From CAZCQP01 sp964500895 (GTDB lineage Bacteria > Bacillota > Clostridia > Lachnospirales > JAISER01): 39,612 nt of DNA. Numbering within the stretch: position 1 is the stretch's first letter; each line of letters opens with the position of its first letter. Positions 8,076 through 17,152 of the stretch are shown here, piece by piece. The DNA is taken from assembly GCA_964500895.1 (NCBI GenBank), contig CAZCQP010000024.1, positions 1 to 39,612 of the forward strand. Reading direction: 5' to 3'. A program made the translations under genes and the position numbers. The notes beneath the pieces are model-generated. The model did no database searches and was not told the DNA's origin. It worked only from the letters and a program-made list of their open reading frames with translations.

Positions 8076-11000
8076 CTATTTAAAGTATTTAACGCCCGAG
8101 GCAAACAGCTTTTGATCCAGCTGGCCAGGCACGTTTTTGTATGTGTAGTCCGAAAACCGCTCGGAGTGGCCCATTTTGCCAAAGATGCGGCCGCATGGGC
8201 TGGTGATGCCTTCAATGGCCCAGCGGGAGCCGTTGGGGTTTTCTTGGGCGTACACCGTGGCAATTTGCCGATTCTTGGCTAACGTTTCCAGCACCGCATA
8301 ACTGGCCACAAAGCGGCCTTCCCCGTGGGAAATGGCAATGGCGTGCTCGTCGCCCACCTCTACCCCGGCCAACCACGGGGAGCGGTTGTCCACCACTCTT
8401 GTTGTGGTCACATGGGCAATGTGGCGGCCGATGTGATTGGTGGCCAGTGTGGGGTCTGCCGGGGTCACTTGGGCGATGGCACCTTTGGTCAACAGCCCCA
8501 GCTTTAGCAACGCCTGGAAGCCGTTGCAAATGCCCAGAACCAGCCCTTCCCGTTTTAACAGTGCTTCCGTGGCCTCCATCACCGCCGGGTTTCTGAACAA
8601 CACGGTGATGAACTTGGCGGAACCGTCCGGCTCGTCACCAGCACTGAACCCGCCGGGCAACGCCAAGATTTGGCTGTTGTTGATGTGTTTCACAAAAGCC
8701 TCCAGAGACTTGGCCACATCCCCTGCGGTTAAGTTTTTGAATACAAACAGGTCTACCGAAGCCCCAGCCTTTTCAAAAGCTCTGCGGGTATCTTCCTCGC
8801 TGTTGGTACCCGGGAAAGCCGGGATGAACACCCGTGGCTTGGCGAATTTTGCCCCGCCGTATACCACCGGTGGCATGTCGGTCAATGTTCCCGTTGCGGC
8901 ATAGGCTTTGTCTGCGGGAGCAGCAGCTTTGGCCGGGAAAATGTGGTCTAAAGGTGCTTCCCAGGCTTCCAATGCTTCTTGCAAGCCGATGGTTGTGCCC
9001 ATCACATCAATAACCGGTTCTTCCTGCACATGGCCTAAAACCGTGTGGCCAACACCGGCCAGCAACATTTCCGGGCTTTCTTCTTGTGGTATCTCTAAAA
9101 CTAAAGAGCCGTAGCCCGCAGAAAACCAAGCGGTTTCCGCTGGCATTTGGGTCACTTTTACCCCTAACTGGTTACCGAAGCACATTTTGCTTAATGCTTC
9201 ACACAAACCGTGGCCTTTCACAGTATGGGCGGCCAGCACTTTGCCGTTTTGCATCAACCCGTGAACAATGGGGTAAATGGTGTGCAGGGCGTCGAAATCC
9301 GGCAGGTAGGTTTGCGGGTCTACCGGCATGGGCACGTACACCAGTTGGCTACCCGCTTTTTTAAGCTCCGGTGAAACAATGTGCCGGGCATCGGCAGGGC
9401 ACAAGCCAAAGGCGGCCACCACCGGGGGCACGTGCATGTCTTTAAACGTGCCAGACATGCTGTCTTTGCCGCCAATGGCGGCGTTTTTGGTTAACATCTG
9501 GGCGTAGAACGCCCCTAAAAGGCCGCTGACGGGCTGGCCCCATTTTTGCGGGTCTTGCCCCAGCCGCTCAAAATATTCTTGAAAGGACAACCGTGTCCGT
9601 GTATAGTCTCCACCGCAAGCGGTGATTTTAGCCAGCGCTTCCACCACGGCATACACCGCCCCGTGGAATGGGCTTTTTTCTGAAATGATGGGGTCGTAAC
9701 CGTGGGCCATGATGGTGGCGGTGTTGGTTTCCCCTGTCATTACCGGTATTTTAGAAACCGCAGATTCTGCCGGGGTTTTGCCCGTTTTGCCCCCAAAAGG
9801 CGCAAGCACGGTGCTGGCCCCGATGGAGGAATCGAACCGTTCCACCAGCCCTTTTTGGCTGCATACGTTTAATTGACTTAAAGTTTCCAGCCACTTTTCT
9901 TTCATATGGCTGCTTTCACAAGTGATGGCTTCCACAGGCTTCATCGGGGCGTTCACACTGGCAGAAGCCTGTTGTTTAGCGCCGTTGGTGTCCATGAGGG
10001 CTCTGGGCAGGGAAACAATGGCTTCCCCACGCCACATCATGGTTAAGGTCTCGTCATCGGTAACGGTGGCAATGACGGTGGCTTCCAGGTTTTCTTCCCG
10101 GCACAAGTCCATAAATGCCTTTAAGTTTTCCTGGGCAATAACGGCGGCCATCCGCTCTTGGGATTCTGAAATGGCCAGCTCTGTGCCATTCAAGCCTTCA
10201 TACTTTTTAGGCACCGCATCCAGGTTAATGTGCAGGCCGGGGGAAAGTTCACCCACAGCCACAGCCACCCCGCCGGCGCCAAAGTCGTTGCACCGTTTAA
10301 TGAGGGTAGCGGCTTCTTCACGCCGGAACAACCGCTGAATTTTACGTTCCACCACCGGGTTACCCTTTTGCACCTCGGCCCCACATTCCATGAGGGACTG
10401 TTCCGTGTGCACCTTGGAAGAGCCGGTAGCCCCGCCGCAGCCGTCACGGCCGGTACGCCCGCCAACCAGCACCACCAAGTCTCCGGGGGCGGGTTCTTCA
10501 CGCACCACGTGGTGGGCAGGGGCAGCGCCAACCACAGCGCCTACTTCCATGCGCTTGGCCACAAAGCCCGGGTGGTAAATTTCCGCCACATGGCCGGTGG
10601 TTAGTCCAATTTGGTTGCCGTAAGCAGAAAAACCCTTGGCCGCATCCTGTGAAATTTTCTTTTGGGGCAGCTTGCCGGGCACGGTGTCTGCAATGGGCGT
10701 GCGAGGGTCTCCGCTGCCGGTGACACGTACCGCCTGGTACACATACGACCGCCCAGACAATGGGTCACGAATGGCCCCGCCCAGACAGGTGGCCGCACCA
10801 CCGAAAGGTTCAATTTCTGTGGGATGGTTATGGGTTTCGTTTTTAAACATCACCAGCCAAGGCTCAGTTTTGCCGTCATGGTCCACGTCCACCCGAATGG
10901 AGCAAGCGTTAATTTCCTCGGACTCATCCAGGTCTTGCAGCTTGCCTTCTTTTTTTAGGGCTTTCATGGCCAACGTGGCCATGTCCATCAGGCACACGTC

Positions 11001-11801
11001 TTTGTCTCTGTCGCCATACATGTCTTGCCGTGTTTGCTTATATAAATCAAAAGCCGCTTTCACCGGGGCACACAAAGGGCCCTCTTCAAAGGAAATGTCT
11101 GTAATTTCCGTTAAGAAGGTGGTATGGCGGCAGTGGTCGGACCAATAGGTATCCAGCACTTTAATTTCCGTGGCGGTGGGGTTGCGTCTGTAGCCCACGA
11201 AATGTTGTTGCACCAGCTTTAAGTCTGCCAAGCTCATGGCCAGCCCGGCTTGGGCGTGGTATGCGGCAAGGCTTTGTTCGTCCATGGTGGTAAAACCTTC
11301 CACGGCTTCAATGTTTCCGGGAACAGGGGGTGTTTCCACCAATGTTTCCGGCTTGTGTGCTTCTGCTTCCCGGGAATCCACCGGGTTAATGAGGTACGCT
11401 TTAATCTTTTCCAAAGTTTCTTGGGAAACCTGGCCTTTCAGGCAATACACATGGGCGGTGCCCACCGTGGCCTGGCTGTCCTGGGCCAGTATACGGATGC
11501 ATTCCTCTGCAGAGTCCCCCCGCTGGTTGTACTGGCCGGGCAAATAAGAAACGGCAAAAACATGCTCTGTTTCTGGGTCAAAAGGAAATGTTTCTTCATA
11601 CAGCACATCGGCCATTGGTTCTGAAAAAATGGCCGTTTTGGCCTGTTCGTAATGGCTGTCTTCAATGTTCTCAATGTCGTAGCGGTTTAAAACCCGCACC
11701 CCTTCAAGCGTTAAGCCAAAGGTTTCGTTTAAGTCCGCCAAAAGGTTTCCGGCTTCCACGTTAAAGCCGGGGCGTTTTTCTACAAACAACCGCCTGATCA
11801 T
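8076..11801 (-). CDS. purL: PurL, single-chain phosphoribosylformylglycinamidine synthase with fused glutaminase
   Basis: This enzyme turns FGAR plus glutamine into FGAM. At 1241 residues it is the long form: an N-terminal PurS-like/linker part, two AIR-synthase-like halves (KNETHNHPTEIEPFGGAATC marks the ATP site of the first), and a C-terminal class I glutamine amidotransferase. That last part shows FIPAFPGTNSEEDTRR, LPGGFSAGDEPDGSA and the nucleophile elbow GICNGFQ. The pattern fits the clostridial/Bacteroides single-chain clade, so no separate purS or purQ is expected, and none is seen. It overlaps purD by 4 bp (ATGA), with GGAGGAAAG as its ribosome site. Confidence 0.96.
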   Translation of the reverse strand: MIRRLFVEKRPGFNVEAGNLLADLNETFGLTLEGVRVLNRYDIENIEDSHYEQAKTAIFSEPMADVLYEETFPFDPETEHVFAVSYLPGQYNQRGDSAEECIRILAQDSQATVGTAHVYCLKGQVSQETLEKIKAYLINPVDSREAEAHKPETLVETPPVPGNIEAVEGFTTMDEQSLAAYHAQAGLAMSLADLKLVQQHFVGYRRNPTATEIKVLDTYWSDHCRHTTFLTEITDISFEEGPLCAPVKAAFDLYKQTRQDMYGDRDKDVCLMDMATLAMKALKKEGKLQDLDESEEINACSIRVDVDHDGKTEPWLVMFKNETHNHPTEIEPFGGAATCLGGAIRDPLSGRSYVYQAVRVTGSGDPRTPIADTVPGKLPQKKISQDAAKGFSAYGNQIGLTTGHVAEIYHPGFVAKRMEVGAVVGAAPAHHVVREEPAPGDLVVLVGGRTGRDGCGGATGSSKVHTEQSLMECGAEVQKGNPVVERKIQRLFRREEAATLIKRCNDFGAGGVAVAVGELSPGLHINLDAVPKKYEGLNGTELAISESQERMAAVIAQENLKAFMDLCREENLEATVIATVTDDETLTMMWRGEAIVSLPRALMDTNGAKQQASASVNAPMKPVEAITCESSHMKEKWLETLSQLNVCSQKGLVERFDSSIGASTVLAPFGGKTGKTPAESAVSKIPVMTGETNTATIMAHGYDPIISEKSPFHGAVYAVVEALAKITACGGDYTRTRLSFQEYFERLGQDPQKWGQPVSGLLGAFYAQMLTKNAAIGGKDSMSGTFKDMHVPPVVAAFGLCPADARHIVSPELKKAGSQLVYVPMPVDPQTYLPDFDALHTIYPIVHGLMQNGKVLAAHTVKGHGLCEALSKMCFGNQLGVKVTQMPAETAWFSAGYGSLVLEIPQEESPEMLLAGVGHTVLGHVQEEPVIDVMGTTIGLQEALEAWEAPLDHIFPAKAAAPADKAYAATGTLTDMPPVVYGGAKFAKPRVFIPAFPGTNSEEDTRRAFEKAGASVDLFVFKNLTAGDVAKSLEAFVKHINNSQILALPGGFSAGDEPDGSAKFITVLFRNPAVMEATEALLKREGLVLGICNGFQALLKLGLLTKGAIAQVTPADPTLATNHIGRHIAHVTTTRVVDNRSPWLAGVEVGDEHAIAISHGEGRFVASYAVLETLAKNRQIATVYAQENPNGSRWAIEGITSPCGRIFGKMGHSERFSDYTYKNVPGQLDQKLFASGVKYFK

Positions 11802-13060
11802 AAACTTTCCTCCGATGCAATATCTTGGCGCATGTGCCGGTTTTCAAAATGAATGTGGGCGGCACGGGCATAGGCAGCCGTTCTGGCGGCGGCAATGTCT
11901 GCCCCCAAGCCGGTAACCCCCAGCACCCGGCCACCGCTTGTCACCATGTTTTGCCCGTCCATTTTGGTGGCGGCATGGTACACAAAGGTGTTTTCGGTTA
12001 CCGTATCCACCCCGGAAATGGGCAGCCCTTTTTGGAAAGCACCTGGGTAGCCGCCGGAAGCAAGTACCACGCATACCGCCGCTTTGTCGTCCCATGCAAT
12101 GTCTATGTTTTCCAGCGTGCCGTTCACGCACGCCAGCATAATATCTACCAAATCTGTTTTAAGCCGTGGGAGCACCACCTGTGTTTCAGGGTCGCCAAAC
12201 CGGGCGTTGTATTCCAACACTTTCGGGCCGGTGGCGGTGAGCATTAATCCGAAATACAGCACCCCTTTAAAGGCTCTGCCTTCCTTGGCCATGGCCGCCA
12301 TGGTGGGCTTAAAAATGCTTTCCATGCATACCCGTGCCAAATCTTCTGTGTAATAGGGGCAAGGGGAAACGGTGCCCATGCCGCCGGTGTTTAAGCCTTT
12401 GTCATTGTCCAGCGCCCGTTTGTAGTCTCTGGCACTGGTCATGGGGCGCACAGTCTTGCCATCGCAAAAGGCCAGCACAGACACTTCCCGGCCAACCAGA
12501 AACTCTTCCACCACCACTTGAGCACCGGCATCCCCAAACTGCTTGTCCACCATGGTTTGGTGAATGGCATCTTGGGCAGATTCCAGGTTTTCACAAATGA
12601 AAACCCCTTTGCCTGTGGCCAAACCGTCTGCCTTCACCACCAGCGGGTAGGCACACTGTTGCACGTATGCCATGGCGGCTTCTGCCCGCTCAAAGGCGGC
12701 GTATTCCGCCGAAGGAATGCCGTACTTGCGCATGAGGGCTTTGGAAAACACTTTGCTGCCTTCAATTTCCGCAGCAACTTGGCTGGGGCCAAAAACCGCC
12801 AGCCCGTTTGCCTCAAAGGTGTCTACAATGCCATCGGTGAGTGGGTTTTCGGGGCCCACCACGGTTAAGTCTATTTGGTTCTCTTTTGCAAAGGCCAGCA
12901 ACCCTTCAATATCTGTGGCTTCAATGGCCACACATTCCGCCACTTGCCCAATGCCCGCATTACCCGGGGCGGCAAAAAGCTTGGTCACCTTCTGGCTTTC
13001 TTTTATCTTTAAGGCAATAGCATGTTCCCTGCCGCCGCTGCCAACCACTAACACTTTCAT
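11798..13060 (-). CDS. purD: PurD, phosphoribosylamine-glycine ligase
   Basis: PurD joins glycine to phosphoribosylamine with ATP to give GAR. The 420-residue ATP-grasp protein begins MKVLVVGSGGREHAIA, the family signature, and carries GDPETQVVLPRL, the conserved PurD metal/ATP segment, in its second half. Its ATG follows the purN stop directly (TAAATG), and its ribosome site AGGAGGG lies within the 3' end of purN, which indicates translational coupling. Its own stop overlaps the purL start. Confidence 0.97.
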   Translation of the reverse strand: MKVLVVGSGGREHAIALKIKESQKVTKLFAAPGNAGIGQVAECVAIEATDIEGLLAFAKENQIDLTVVGPENPLTDGIVDTFEANGLAVFGPSQVAAEIEGSKVFSKALMRKYGIPSAEYAAFERAEAAMAYVQQCAYPLVVKADGLATGKGVFICENLESAQDAIHQTMVDKQFGDAGAQVVVEEFLVGREVSVLAFCDGKTVRPMTSARDYKRALDNDKGLNTGGMGTVSPCPYYTEDLARVCMESIFKPTMAAMAKEGRAFKGVLYFGLMLTATGPKVLEYNARFGDPETQVVLPRLKTDLVDIMLACVNGTLENIDIAWDDKAAVCVVLASGGYPGAFQKGLPISGVDTVTENTFVYHAATKMDGQNMVTSGGRVLGVTGLGADIAAARTAAYARAAHIHFENRHMRQDIASEESL

Positions 13061-13663
13061 TTATTGTAACCCTCCTAGAGATTGGGATAGCATCTGTACC
13101 GCTTTGGGCAAAATGATATGCTCGGCTTCGGTCATCACCCGTTTTTGCAGCAGCTCCGGGGTGTCCCCGGGTAAAACTGCCACAGATTGTTGCAGGATGA
13201 TAGGCCCGGCATCCACTTCCGCTTCCACCACATGCACGGTGGCCCCGGTGGTGGCCACCCTGGCTTCCAGCACCGCTTCGTGCACTTTCAGGCCGTAATA
13301 ACCCATGCCGCAAAATGCGGGAATAAGGGAAGGGTGAACGTTGATGATTCTTCCGGGGAAAGCGTCTATAAACGCCGGGGGCAGAATCATTAAAAACCCG
13401 GCCAGCACCACCAAATTGACCTGCTGGCTTTTTAAGTGGGCGATGAGGGCGTTTATGTAATCCCCTTGGTTTGCATAGGCTTTACGCACCATGCAGCAGT
13501 GGTGAATGCCGTGTTTCTCTGCCCGTTCCAGGGCGTAAGCGTCTTGTCTGTTGCTCACCACTGTGGCAATGGACACATTTTCCAACGTGCCGTCCTCAAT
13601 GCGGTCAATGAGGGCTTGCAAATTTGTGCCGCCCCCAGACACCATCACCCCTAGCTTAAACAC
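13061..13663 (-). CDS. purN: PurN, phosphoribosylglycinamide formyltransferase
   Basis: PurN transfers a formyl group from 10-formyltetrahydrofolate to GAR. The 200-residue protein has the N-terminal VSGGGTNLQALID, the catalytic Asn-His segment INVHPSLIP, and VDAGPII with the catalytic Asp. The start is a GTG (13661-13663) inside the end of purM, overlapping it by 13 bp, with only a weak ribosome site; translation is probably coupled to purM. The next in-frame ATG would remove the first conserved strand. Confidence 0.95.
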   Translation of the reverse strand: MFKLGVMVSGGGTNLQALIDRIEDGTLENVSIATVVSNRQDAYALERAEKHGIHHCCMVRKAYANQGDYINALIAHLKSQQVNLVVLAGFLMILPPAFIDAFPGRIINVHPSLIPAFCGMGYYGLKVHEAVLEARVATTGATVHVVEAEVDAGPIILQQSVAVLPGDTPELLQKRVMTEAEHIILPKAVQMLSQSLGGLQ

Positions 13664-14676
13664 AAGGTGACCCCGCTTCCTGCCGTTACCCGGCCAATGG
13701 TGTACACATCTTCGCCCATGTTGGCCAGCTTGTTTTTCACCAACTGTTCGTCGTCTGCATCCACAGCCAGCACCATGCCGATGCCCATGTTAAAGGTGTT
13801 AAACATGTCGTGGGAGGTGATGCCCCCTTTTTCCTGCAAAAGCTTAAAAATAGGCAGTACCGGCCATTGGCCGTCGATGGTTACCCCCAGCCCCTCTGGC
13901 AAAATACGGGGAATGTTTTCAATAAAGCCGCCACCGGTGATGTGGGCAATGCCTTTTAAGTTCACCAGCTCTTTCAGCTTTAAAATGGTTTTCACATAAA
14001 TGCGGGTAGGCGCTAACAACGCTTCCCCAAGGGTGGTACCCAAGATGTCAAAATGGGTATTCAAATGGTCGTCAATGGGCTCGAACACTTTGCGCACCAA
14101 AGAAAAACCGTTGCTGTGTACCCCGCTGGAGGGCAAGCCCAACAGCACGTCCCCGGCTTTAATCCGCTGGCCGTCAATGATTTTATTTTTTTCCACAACA
14201 CCCACGGTAAAGCCCGCCAGGTCGTATTCATCCTGCTGGTAAAAGCCTGGCATTTCCGCTGTTTCCCCGCCGATTAACGCACAACCCGCTTGGCGGCAGC
14301 CATCGGCCACACCGGCCACAATGTCTGCCACTTTTTGGGGCACGTTTTTGCCCAAGGCAATATAGTCCAGAAAAAACAAAGGCTCTGCCCCGCTGCACAC
14401 CACGTCATTCACGCACATGGCTACGCAGTCCACGCCAATGGTATCGTGGCGGTCCAGGGCAAAGGCAAGTTTAAGTTTTGTTCCCACACCGTCTGTGCCG
14501 GAAACCAGCACCGGGTGTGTCATTTGTTGGGCGCCTAAAGAGAACAGGCCGCCGAATCCCCCAATATCTGTTAAAACCTCTGGCCGCATGGTAGAGGCCA
14601 CGTGCCCTTTCATGAGCGATACGGCTTCATAACCTGCTTCCACATCTACGCCGGATTTTTTATAATCTAGTCCCAT
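13651..14676 (-). CDS. purM: PurM, phosphoribosylformylglycinamidine cyclo-ligase (AIR synthase)
   Basis: PurM closes the imidazole ring, converting FGAM and ATP to AIR. The 341-residue protein shows the standard motifs: YKKSGVDVEAG at the start, SGTDGVGTKLKLA for ATP binding, GGETAEMPGFY, and ITGGGFIENIPR near the C-terminus. Length is typical. It has a good AGGAGG ribosome site and lies 10 bp after purF. Its end overlaps purN. Confidence 0.97.
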   Translation of the reverse strand: MGLDYKKSGVDVEAGYEAVSLMKGHVASTMRPEVLTDIGGFGGLFSLGAQQMTHPVLVSGTDGVGTKLKLAFALDRHDTIGVDCVAMCVNDVVCSGAEPLFFLDYIALGKNVPQKVADIVAGVADGCRQAGCALIGGETAEMPGFYQQDEYDLAGFTVGVVEKNKIIDGQRIKAGDVLLGLPSSGVHSNGFSLVRKVFEPIDDHLNTHFDILGTTLGEALLAPTRIYVKTILKLKELVNLKGIAHITGGGFIENIPRILPEGLGVTIDGQWPVLPIFKLLQEKGGITSHDMFNTFNMGIGMVLAVDADDEQLVKNKLANMGEDVYTIGRVTAGSGVTLCLS

Positions 14677-14686
14677 ACTTTGCCTC

Positions 14687-16084
14687 CTAAATTTCTATAG
14701 GGTAGTTGCCGTCAAAGCAAGCTTTGCAAAAGCTGCATTTAGCCCCTACCGGTGTTTGCAATAGCCCTTCCAGGCTGATAAATCCAAGGCTGTCTGCCCC
14801 AATGGTCTGACGAATGCCTTCAATGTTGGTGGTGTTGGCAATGAGGGTGCCTTTGTCCGAGGTATCAATGCCGAAATAACAAGGATACTTAACCGGTGGC
14901 GAACTGACAAGCATATGCACTTGGGTGGCCCCGGCTTTTTTCAGCATTTGCACAATGATTTTGCTGGTGGTGCCCCGCACGATGGAATCGTCAATCATAA
15001 TCAGCCTTTTGCCCGCAATGCGTGTGGCAATGGGAATCAATTTCATGGCCACGCTTTGTTCCCGCATGGCTTGGCTGGGTTGAATGAAGGTGCGGCCGAT
15101 GTAGCGGTTTTTAATCATGCCTTCGATGTAGGGCAAGCCAGACTCAAAGGCGTAACCTAATGCAGAAGCCACCCCGGAATCCGGCACACCAATGACGGCA
15201 TCTGCGTCAATTTTGTATTCCTGGGCCAGCTTTCTGCCCGCTTCAAACCGGGACTGGTACACATTTGCACCATCAATCACACTGTCTGGCCGGGCAAAAT
15301 ACACATGCTCAAAGATGCACAAGGCCGTTTTCTTTTTATCCGGTACCTGGGCCAAGGTTTGAATGGTGCGCAGACCGTTCTGGTCAATGATTACCACTTC
15401 CCCGGGCAGCACATCCCGGATAAATTCCGCCCCAACGGCTGTAAGGGCCGCCGTTTCGGAACACACCATGTATGAATTGCCCCTCTTGCCAATAACCAGG
15501 GGACGAATGCCCAGCGGATCTCTGGCGGCCACCAGTTTGGTAGGGGTTAGCACCAGGCAGCAATAGGCCCCTTTCAACATTTTCATCACAGACACCATGG
15601 CATCTTCCATGCTGTGGGTGCGAATGCGCTCTAAAGCTAAGAGGGCAGCCACAACTTCACCGTCGGTGTTGGTTTGGAAAAAGAAGCCAATTTCCTCTAA
15701 ATTCTCCCGCAACTCATCGGCATTCACAATGGCCCCGTTATGAGCAAAGGCCATCTGCCCTTTTTTGTATTTTAACACAAAAGGCTCTGCATTTTCCCGC
15801 AAATGTTCGGCGCTGACGCAATAACGGGTATGGGCAATACCAAATTTTCCCTTTAAGTGGGCCAGTGTCACGTTGTTGAACACTTCTGTAACCAAGCCCA
15901 TTTCTTTGTGGTAAATAATATGCCCGTTGTCGTTCACAGCCATACCGCAACTTTCCTGCCCCCGGTGCTGCAAAGCAAAGATGCCGTAGTAAAGCATTTC
16001 AGCTGTGTTGAAACTGTCTTGATTATAAAACCCAAACAAGCCACAAGCTTCTTTCGGCTTATCCAAATCCCCCTGTGCGAACAA
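14687..16084 (-). CDS. purF: PurF, amidophosphoribosyltransferase
   Basis: PurF makes the committed step, PRPP plus glutamine to phosphoribosylamine. The 465-residue protein has a short N-terminal propeptide ending before CGLFG (Cys14), the Ntn-hydrolase nucleophile freed by self-cleavage. It carries the PRPP-binding loop LIMIDDSIVRGTTS. Four cysteines, including CSFCKAC near the C-terminus, match the Bacillus-type enzyme that carries a [4Fe-4S] cluster. The start is a TTG at 16082-16084 with GAAAGGGG about 8 nt before it; no in-frame ATG precedes the conserved Cys. It lies 18 bp after purC. Confidence 0.96.
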   Translation of the reverse strand: MFAQGDLDKPKEACGLFGFYNQDSFNTAEMLYYGIFALQHRGQESCGMAVNDNGHIIYHKEMGLVTEVFNNVTLAHLKGKFGIAHTRYCVSAEHLRENAEPFVLKYKKGQMAFAHNGAIVNADELRENLEEIGFFFQTNTDGEVVAALLALERIRTHSMEDAMVSVMKMLKGAYCCLVLTPTKLVAARDPLGIRPLVIGKRGNSYMVCSETAALTAVGAEFIRDVLPGEVVIIDQNGLRTIQTLAQVPDKKKTALCIFEHVYFARPDSVIDGANVYQSRFEAGRKLAQEYKIDADAVIGVPDSGVASALGYAFESGLPYIEGMIKNRYIGRTFIQPSQAMREQSVAMKLIPIATRIAGKRLIMIDDSIVRGTTSKIIVQMLKKAGATQVHMLVSSPPVKYPCYFGIDTSDKGTLIANTTNIEGIRQTIGADSLGFISLEGLLQTPVGAKCSFCKACFDGNYPIEI

Positions 16085-16102
16085 CTTAAACGCCCCTTTC
16101 GC

Positions 16103-16810
16103 TTATAAACCCAGTCGCTTTTGAATTTCTATATAAGCTTCTTCTACGTTGCCTAAGTCTCGTCTGAAACGGTCTTTATCCAATTTTTCTTTTGTGGTTG
16201 CGTCCCAAAAACGGCAGGTATCCGGGGAAATTTCATCTGCCAGCACAATTTCTCCATCGGCGGTTTTGCCAAATTCTAACTTGAAATCCACTAATAAAAT
16301 ATTCACATTTTTAAATACTTCCTGTAAAATGGTGTTGATTCTAAACGCCATTTTGGAAATTTGCTCTAATTCTGCATCGGTTGCCAGCTTTAAAGCAGCA
16401 ATGTGATGGTTATTCACCATGGGGTCACCTAAAGCATCATTTTTATAACAAAATTCCAGAACAGGCTGTTCCAGGGTTGTGCCTTCTGCAAGCCCCAGCC
16501 GGTTAGACAGGCTGCCTGCAGCAATGTTGCGCACAATAACCTCTAACGGCACAATAGATACTTTTTTCACCAGCGTATCCGTTGGGCTTAGCTCCTGCAC
16601 GAAATGGGTCTTAACCCCCTGCCCCTCTAAAAGTGCCATGAAATGGTTGGTTACCCGGTTGTTAATTACCCCTTTGCCTGCAATGGTGCCTTTTTTTTGC
16701 CCGTTAAAAGCAGTGGCATCATCTTTGTAGGAAACGATGCACAGCTCCTGGTCACAGGTGGCAAATACTTTTTTTGCTTTGCCTTCATACAGCATTTGTA
16801 ATTTTTCCAT
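16103..16810 (-). CDS. purC: PurC, SAICAR synthase
   Basis: PurC joins aspartate to CAIR with ATP. The 235-residue protein begins with the typical LYEGKAKKVF motif and includes FVQELSPTDTLVKKVSIVPLE and DEISPDTCRFWD, both signatures of the family. It is the first gene of the purine operon, with ribosome site GGGAGAGGG, and lies about 47 nt after the predicted transcription start. Confidence 0.97.
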   Translation of the reverse strand: MEKLQMLYEGKAKKVFATCDQELCIVSYKDDATAFNGQKKGTIAGKGVINNRVTNHFMALLEGQGVKTHFVQELSPTDTLVKKVSIVPLEVIVRNIAAGSLSNRLGLAEGTTLEQPVLEFCYKNDALGDPMVNNHHIAALKLATDAELEQISKMAFRINTILQEVFKNVNILLVDFKLEFGKTADGEIVLADEISPDTCRFWDATTKEKLDKDRFRRDLGNVEEAYIEIQKRLGL

Positions 16811-16845
16811 AGCCCTCTCCCTTGTTAAAAAACTGACTTTAAAGC

Positions 16846-16860
16846 GTCATGGCTTATGAC
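16846..16860. promoter_or_regulatory. palindrome GTCAT-N5-ATGAC at the pur operon start site
   Basis: A 15-bp inverted repeat with 5-bp arms (16846-16850 and 16856-16860) lies directly downstream of the pur -10 box, overlapping the predicted transcription start. Its position suits a repressor operator. It does not resemble the Bacillus PurR box. No purine riboswitch fits in the short leader. Confidence 0.4.
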
Positions 16861-16863
16861 ACA

Positions 16864-16892
16864 TTTTTACCATAATACCTGTAATATGTCAA
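16864..16892 (-). promoter_or_regulatory. promoter of the purine operon
   Basis: On the minus strand a perfect TTGACA (16887-16892) is followed after 17 bp by TAAAAA (16864-16869), with an extended -10 TGG in front. The leader to the purC start is about 47 nt. The rest of the 342-bp stretch between purC and the divergent repeat-protein gene is AT-rich and holds no recognisable gene. A weak plus-strand promoter (TTGAAT 17094-17099, 16 bp, TATTTT 17116-17121) may serve the repeat-protein gene. Confidence 0.7.
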
Positions 16893-17152
16893 CTTTTTCA
16901 GGCTCAGGCGCAATGCACTTTATTTGTCATATTGCAACACATGCATGTTCTTAAATCATATATTTCACAAGCATTTTTGCGTAAGGTATCGTTCATTTCC
17001 TTTTATGTATCTTATGTGTAACTGTTTTTCTGTAAGATAGACACCATAACATGAAATTTGAAAAAAACACTCAACCTGCACAGCCGGTATAACTTGAATG
17101 AATCAGCAGGTATTGTATTTTTCAAAAAAATAACAAAAAGGAGGTTTTTATT

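Noticed and set aside
16811..16860. Purine riboswitch before purC
   Set aside because: Only about 47 nt separate start site and gene, and the three-way junction with its conserved loops is not present.
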